DNA from: an uncultured Lachnospiraceae bacterium
GTDB taxonomy: Bacteria; Bacillota_A; Clostridia; Lachnospirales; Lachnospiraceae
DNA length: 27,960 bases
Assembly: GCA_900553635.1 (NCBI GenBank)
Contig: USDU01000006.1
Coordinates: 1-27,960, forward strand
Direction: 5' to 3'
Of this stretch, positions 25,057 to 27,960 are shown in pieces (positions within the stretch are counted from its first letter, which is position 1; each line of letters starts with the position of its first letter). The position numbers were made by a program, and so were the translations under genes. The notes beneath the pieces are model-generated. The model did not search any database. It was not told the DNA's origin and was given only the letters and a program-made list of their open reading frames with translations.

Positions 25057-25119
25057 AGATGGCAAGTAATTAGCGGGTGACCGTAGGATTACGGAGGATA
25101 TCAAAAGGAGGAAACTATT

Positions 25120-26310
25120 ATGAAAAAGGTATTAAGCTTAGTTCTGGCTGGTTCCATGGTCCTTTCCCTCGCAGCATGCGGCGGATCCAAGGATACCGCA
25201 AGCACAACAGACAGCTCCGCAGCTTCTTCTGCTGAGGCGTCAGGAAGCGACACATTTAAGATCGGCGCTACCGGCCCGATTACCGGCGGCGCTGCTATCT
25301 ACGGAAATGCTGTAAAGAACGGTATTCAGATCGCAGTTGACGAGATCAACGAGGCATGCGGAATCAACGGATATCAGATCGACTATAACTTCCAGGATGA
25401 CGAGCATGACGCAGAGAAGGCTGTCAACGCTTACAACAACCTGAAAGACTGGGGCATGCAGGTTCTCATCGGAACCACCACCAGTGCTCCGTGTATCGCA
25501 GTTGTTGAGAAGACTCATGCAGACAACATGTTCCAGATTACACCGTCCGGAACAGCAGTAGAGTGCGTACAGTATGACAACGCATATCGTATGTGCTTCT
25601 CTGACCCGACACAGGGTACCGAGTCCGCAAAGTACATCGGCGAGAACGGAATGGCACAGAAGGTAGCTGTTATCTACGACAGCTCTGACGTATATTCCAC
25701 AGGTATCTATGAGGCGTTCGCTGCAGAGGCAGAGAACCAGCCGTTCGATATTGTATCTGTAGAGGCTTTTACAGCTGACGCGAAGACAGACTTCTCCGTA
25801 CAGGTTCAGAAGTCCAAGGACGCAGGTGCAGACCTGCTGTTCATGCCGTTCTACTACACAGAGGCTTCTCTGGTACTGGCAGAGTGCAACAAGCAGGGCT
25901 ATGAGCCGACCTTCTTCGGCTGCGACGGTATGGACGGAATCCTGGGCGTGGAGAACTTCGACACCGCTCTGGCAGAGGGTCTGACTTTCCTGGCTCCGTT
26001 CGTAGCAAAGTCTGAGGATGAGCAGGTACAGAGCTTCGTATCCAAGTACGAGGCAGATTACGGCGAGACTCCGAACCAGTTCGCGGCAGACGCTTATGAC
26101 TGCGTATACGTAGTAAAGGCTGCTATCGAGGCAGCAGGCGCTACACCGGATATGAGCGTATCCGATCTGTGCGACGCGATGAAAGAGGCTATGGCTTCCG
26201 TATCCTACAGCGGTATCACCGGCAAGGATATCACCTGGGGCGAGGATGGCGAGCCGAACAAGGCTCCGCTGGTAGTTAAGGTTGTAGACGGAGAGTACAC
26301 AGAACTGTAA
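25120..26310 (+). CDS. livJ: Branched-chain amino acid-binding lipoprotein (LivJ type)
   Basis: Extracellular receptor of the Liv ABC importer, 396 residues. The lipoprotein signal ends LAAC with the lipidated Cys at residue 20 and a Ser/Ala/Thr-rich tether to about 45. The mature part is a type I periplasmic-binding fold (Peripla_BP_6): FKIGATGPITGG, GIQIAVDEINE, DDEHDAEKAVNAYNNL, the GTTTSAPC ligand loop, VAVIYDSSDVYSTG, and the C-terminal ADAYDCVYV and DITWGEDGEP segments. AAAGGAGG lies about 8 bases ahead of ATG 25120. Heavy use of a few preferred codons (for example GTA, AAC, GAC) suggests high expression. It is followed by two hairpins and then livH. Substrates among aliphatic amino acids are presumed; related proteins also bind amides or urea. 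Confidence 0.92.
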   Translation: MKKVLSLVLAGSMVLSLAACGGSKDTASTTDSSAASSAEASGSDTFKIGATGPITGGAAIYGNAVKNGIQIAVDEINEACGINGYQIDYNFQDDEHDAEKAVNAYNNLKDWGMQVLIGTTTSAPCIAVVEKTHADNMFQITPSGTAVECVQYDNAYRMCFSDPTQGTESAKYIGENGMAQKVAVIYDSSDVYSTGIYEAFAAEAENQPFDIVSVEAFTADAKTDFSVQVQKSKDAGADLLFMPFYYTEASLVLAECNKQGYEPTFFGCDGMDGILGVENFDTALAEGLTFLAPFVAKSEDEQVQSFVSKYEADYGETPNQFAADAYDCVYVVKAAIEAAGATPDMSVSDLCDAMKEAMASVSYSGITGKDITWGEDGEPNKAPLVVKVVDGEYTEL

Positions 26311-26323
26311 GCTCAGGCAAAGA

Positions 26324-26371
26324 TTCACAGACGCTGTTCCGCAAGGCGTTTTACTGTGAACGCAGTGAACA
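26324..26371 (+). promoter_or_regulatory. Mutually exclusive hairpins between livJ and livH
   Basis: Fold 1: TTCACAG (26324-26330) with CTGTGAA (26354-26360), extended by ACGC (26331-26334) with GCGT (26346-26349). Fold 2: TGTTC (26335-26339) with GAACA (26367-26371) and GCGTT (26346-26350) with AACGC (26359-26363). The folds share bases, so only one can form at a time. They precede the terminator at 26384. Confidence 0.4.
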
Positions 26372-26383
26372 GGAAAACAACCC

Positions 26384-26427
26384 AACGAGGGGATTCTTCA
26401 CAGGGATCCTCTCGTTTTCGCTTTTTC
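26384..26427 (+). terminator. Intrinsic terminator after livJ
   Basis: AACGAGGGGAT (26384-26394) pairs with ATCCTCTCGTT (26406-26416) with one G-U pair; T-runs follow at 26415-26418 and 26422-26426. It would limit read-through from livJ into livH, giving excess receptor. Confidence 0.85.
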
Positions 26428-26498
26428 TGTCTGAGGTCAGAAAAGGCAGCCGACACGCAAAAGTTTTTGGAAATACGCCGTGTTAGCACAATAAAGTG

Positions 26499-26527
26499 TT
26501 GTATGAGCAGATCTTCTATGCTATAAT
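26499..26527 (+). promoter_or_regulatory. Predicted promoter of livHM
   Basis: TTGTAT (26499-26504), a 17-base spacer and a perfect TATAAT (26522-26527), preceded by TG for an extended -10 (26519-26527). A weak CodY-box-like match (11 of 15) lies upstream at 26461-26475. Confidence 0.68.
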
Positions 26528-26571
26528 AGAACGCAAAACTCGTCAACAGACAAAAAGAAGAGGTGTTATGT

Positions 26572-27456
26572 ATGATAGGATTCATATCCTACCTGGTGAA
26601 TGGAATCAGTCTGGGAAGCGTATACGCGCTGATCGCGCTGGGCTACACTATGGTATATGGAATTGCGAAGATGCTGAACTTCGCGCATGGAGATGTAATT
26701 ATGATCGGCGCTTACGTGGCGTTTACCGCAATCAGCGGTATGGGAATGCCGCCGGTAGTGGGCGTCCTGCTTTCCGTTGTGGCATGTACAGTCCTGGGCG
26801 TTCTGATTGAGCGGATTGCCTATAAGCCACTGAGAAAGGCTTCCAAGCTGGCCGTGCTGATTACCGCCATCGGTGTCAGCTACTTCCTGCAGAACGTAGC
26901 ACTTCTGATTTACGGAGCAAATACCAAGTCCTTCACTTCGGTCGTGACCATCCCGGCTCTGAAGCTGATGGACGGCAAGCTGGTGATCTCCGGCGAAACC
27001 ATTGTGACTGTAGTGGCCTGCCTGATCATCATGGCCGGACTGATGACCTTTATGAAATATTCCAAATCCGGCCGCGCCATGCTGGCCGTATCCGAGGACA
27101 GCGGCGCAGCCCAGCTCATGGGCGTCAATGTCAACGCGACCATTGCCCTGACCTTCGCCATTGGTTCCGCCCTGGCGGCCATCGCGGGCGTACTGATGTG
27201 CTCCTCCTATCCGGCCCTGACCCCGTACACCGGCTCCATGCCTGGTATCAAGGCCTTCGTGGCAGCGGTATTCGGCGGTATCGGATCCATTCCGGGAGCC
27301 TTCATCGGAGGCATTCTGTTGGGCGTCATCGAGATCTTAAGCAAGGCTTATATTTCTTCCCAGCTGGCAGACGCCATTGTGTTCGCGGTATTGATTATCG
27401 TACTGCTTGTGAAGCCTACCGGACTTCTGGGTAAGCAGATTCAGGAGAAAGTGTAG
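26572..27456 (+). CDS. livH: Branched-chain amino acid ABC permease LivH
   Basis: First membrane subunit of the Liv importer, 294 residues with about eight hydrophobic helices. Family hallmarks: GISLGSVYALIALGYTMVYG near the start, then MLNFAHGDVIMIGAY, the coupling loop RAMLAVSEDSGAAQLMGVNV that touches the ATPases, GMPG/GIKAFVAAVFGGIGSIPGA, and GG.LLGV.E.L near the end. The start is ATG 26572, with AAGAAGAGG about 8 bases upstream; an in-frame GTG at 26563 lies within that ribosome site. LivM follows directly. It has its own promoter as well as read-through from livJ. Confidence 0.93.
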   Translation: MIGFISYLVNGISLGSVYALIALGYTMVYGIAKMLNFAHGDVIMIGAYVAFTAISGMGMPPVVGVLLSVVACTVLGVLIERIAYKPLRKASKLAVLITAIGVSYFLQNVALLIYGANTKSFTSVVTIPALKLMDGKLVISGETIVTVVACLIIMAGLMTFMKYSKSGRAMLAVSEDSGAAQLMGVNVNATIALTFAIGSALAAIAGVLMCSSYPALTPYTGSMPGIKAFVAAVFGGIGSIPGAFIGGILLGVIEILSKAYISSQLADAIVFAVLIIVLLVKPTGLLGKQIQEKV

Positions 27457-27465
27457 GTGAAGAAG

Positions 27466-27960
27466 ATGAAGAAAATAAACAAACAGCTCCGCAGCAATCT
27501 GATTACATATGGAATCGTCGTTGCAGCATATATTATCGTTACCCTTTGTATGCAGGCAGGAATGATTTCCAGTCTTTTACAGGGGCTTCTGGTTCCCCTG
27601 TGCGTATACGTGATTCTGGCCATCTCCCTGAACCTGACCGTAGGTATCCTGGGAGAGCTGAGTCTGGGACACGCGGGCTTCATGTGCGCCGGAGCCTTTT
27701 CCGGAGCGCTGTTTTCCAAGATCACGGCTGACATGATTCACCCGGCGGGGCTTCGGTTCTTCCTGGCACTTCTGGTGGGAACTGCAGTAGCCGCGCTGTT
27801 CGGCTTCCTGATCGGTATTCCGGTACTTCGTCTGAAGGGCGACTACCTGGCCATCGTAACCCTGGCCTTCGGCGAGATCATTAAAAATGTGGTCAACGTC
27901 GTATTCCTAGGTCGCGACAGCGCAGGCTTCCACGTATCCACCAAGGACAGCATGTCCTTA
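27466..27960 (+). CDS. livM: Branched-chain amino acid ABC permease LivM, truncated by the window end
   Basis: Second Liv permease; the first 165 codons are present and the frame is open to the edge. N-terminal helices begin about residue 14 (LITYGIVVAAYIIVTL). Typical LivM motifs are visible: LAISLNLTVGILGELSLGHAGFM and GIPVLRLKGDYLAIVTLAFGEIIKN. ATG 27466 is preceded by TAGGTG (27454-27459) at 6 bases, overlapping the livH stop; a GTG at 27457 is the alternative start, adding three residues. livG and livF ATPases are expected just beyond the window. Confidence 0.92.
   Translation, partial: MKKINKQLRSNLITYGIVVAAYIIVTLCMQAGMISSLLQGLLVPLCVYVILAISLNLTVGILGELSLGHAGFMCAGAFSGALFSKITADMIHPAGLRFFLALLVGTAVAALFGFLIGIPVLRLKGDYLAIVTLAFGEIIKNVVNVVFLGRDSAGFHVSTKDSMSL

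Noticed and set aside
25240..26385. Minus-strand open frame of about 381 codons opposite livJ
   Set aside because: Shadow frame; a Cys/Leu/Val-rich composition without motifs, while the + strand encodes an obvious binding protein.
1..27960. CRISPR array, tRNA, insertion sequence, prophage or integrative element
   Set aside because: No spaced direct repeats, no cloverleaf-like sequence, no transposase, integrase or phage gene was found; gene content is ordinary chromosomal.

Overview
The window looks like a chromosomal segment of a Gram-positive gut anaerobe of the Clostridia, most likely Lachnospiraceae. Reasons: lipoproteins with the AAC-GG lipobox style of that group, AGGAGG-type ribosome sites, many GTG/TTG start options, a giant wall-associated mucin-type glycosidase with FIVAR repeats and a sortase-like tail, and roughly 50-55% GC by eye. 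The family assignment is inference. All 19 genes lie on the + strand. I see no tRNA, rRNA, CRISPR array, insertion sequence or phage gene.

Layout. (1) 48-7759: a thioredoxin-like lipoprotein, then a ~2,376-residue secreted GH31 glycosidase. The glycosidase carries Fn3, two discoidin/CBM32-like, EF-hand (dockerin-like), cohesin, duplicated unrecognised, Big2-like and four FIVAR modules, with a C-terminal anchor. (2) 7905-15480: a peptide-uptake cluster in the order dppD-dppF-dppA-dppB-dppC, followed by an M24 Xaa-Pro-type peptidase and a divergent cyclophilin. The promoter carries a CodY-box-like sequence and a perfect 22-bp palindrome. Intrinsic terminators follow dppA and the cyclophilin gene. 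(3) 15524-20868: an OmpR-type regulator, an intramembrane-sensing type histidine kinase, an ABC ATPase and an 886-residue FtsX-type permease. A GTGACA-N4-TGTCAC inverted repeat sits upstream of the ABC genes, where an activator would bind. (4) 20916-23002: ftsH, with a strongly folded leader RNA and its own terminator. (5) 23004-24987: a ComEC-like metallo-beta-lactamase-fold protein and a NYN-LOTUS (putative RNase) protein. (6) 25027-27960: livJ-livH-livM, branched-chain amino acid ABC import, with livM running off the window.

How the genes fit together. The GH31 protein would harvest host or dietary glycans at the cell surface. The dpp cluster would import peptides, and the M24 enzyme would cleave Xaa-Pro bonds in the cytoplasm, perhaps helped by prolyl isomerisation. 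The Liv system imports branched-chain amino acids. The two-component/ABC set resembles peptide-antibiotic sensing and resistance modules.

Most worth a second look: the paired peptidase plus altered-site cyclophilin behind a peptide importer; the folded ftsH leader; the dpp and ABC operator candidates; and the duplicated unknown module with a one-sided acidic insertion in the GH31 protein.
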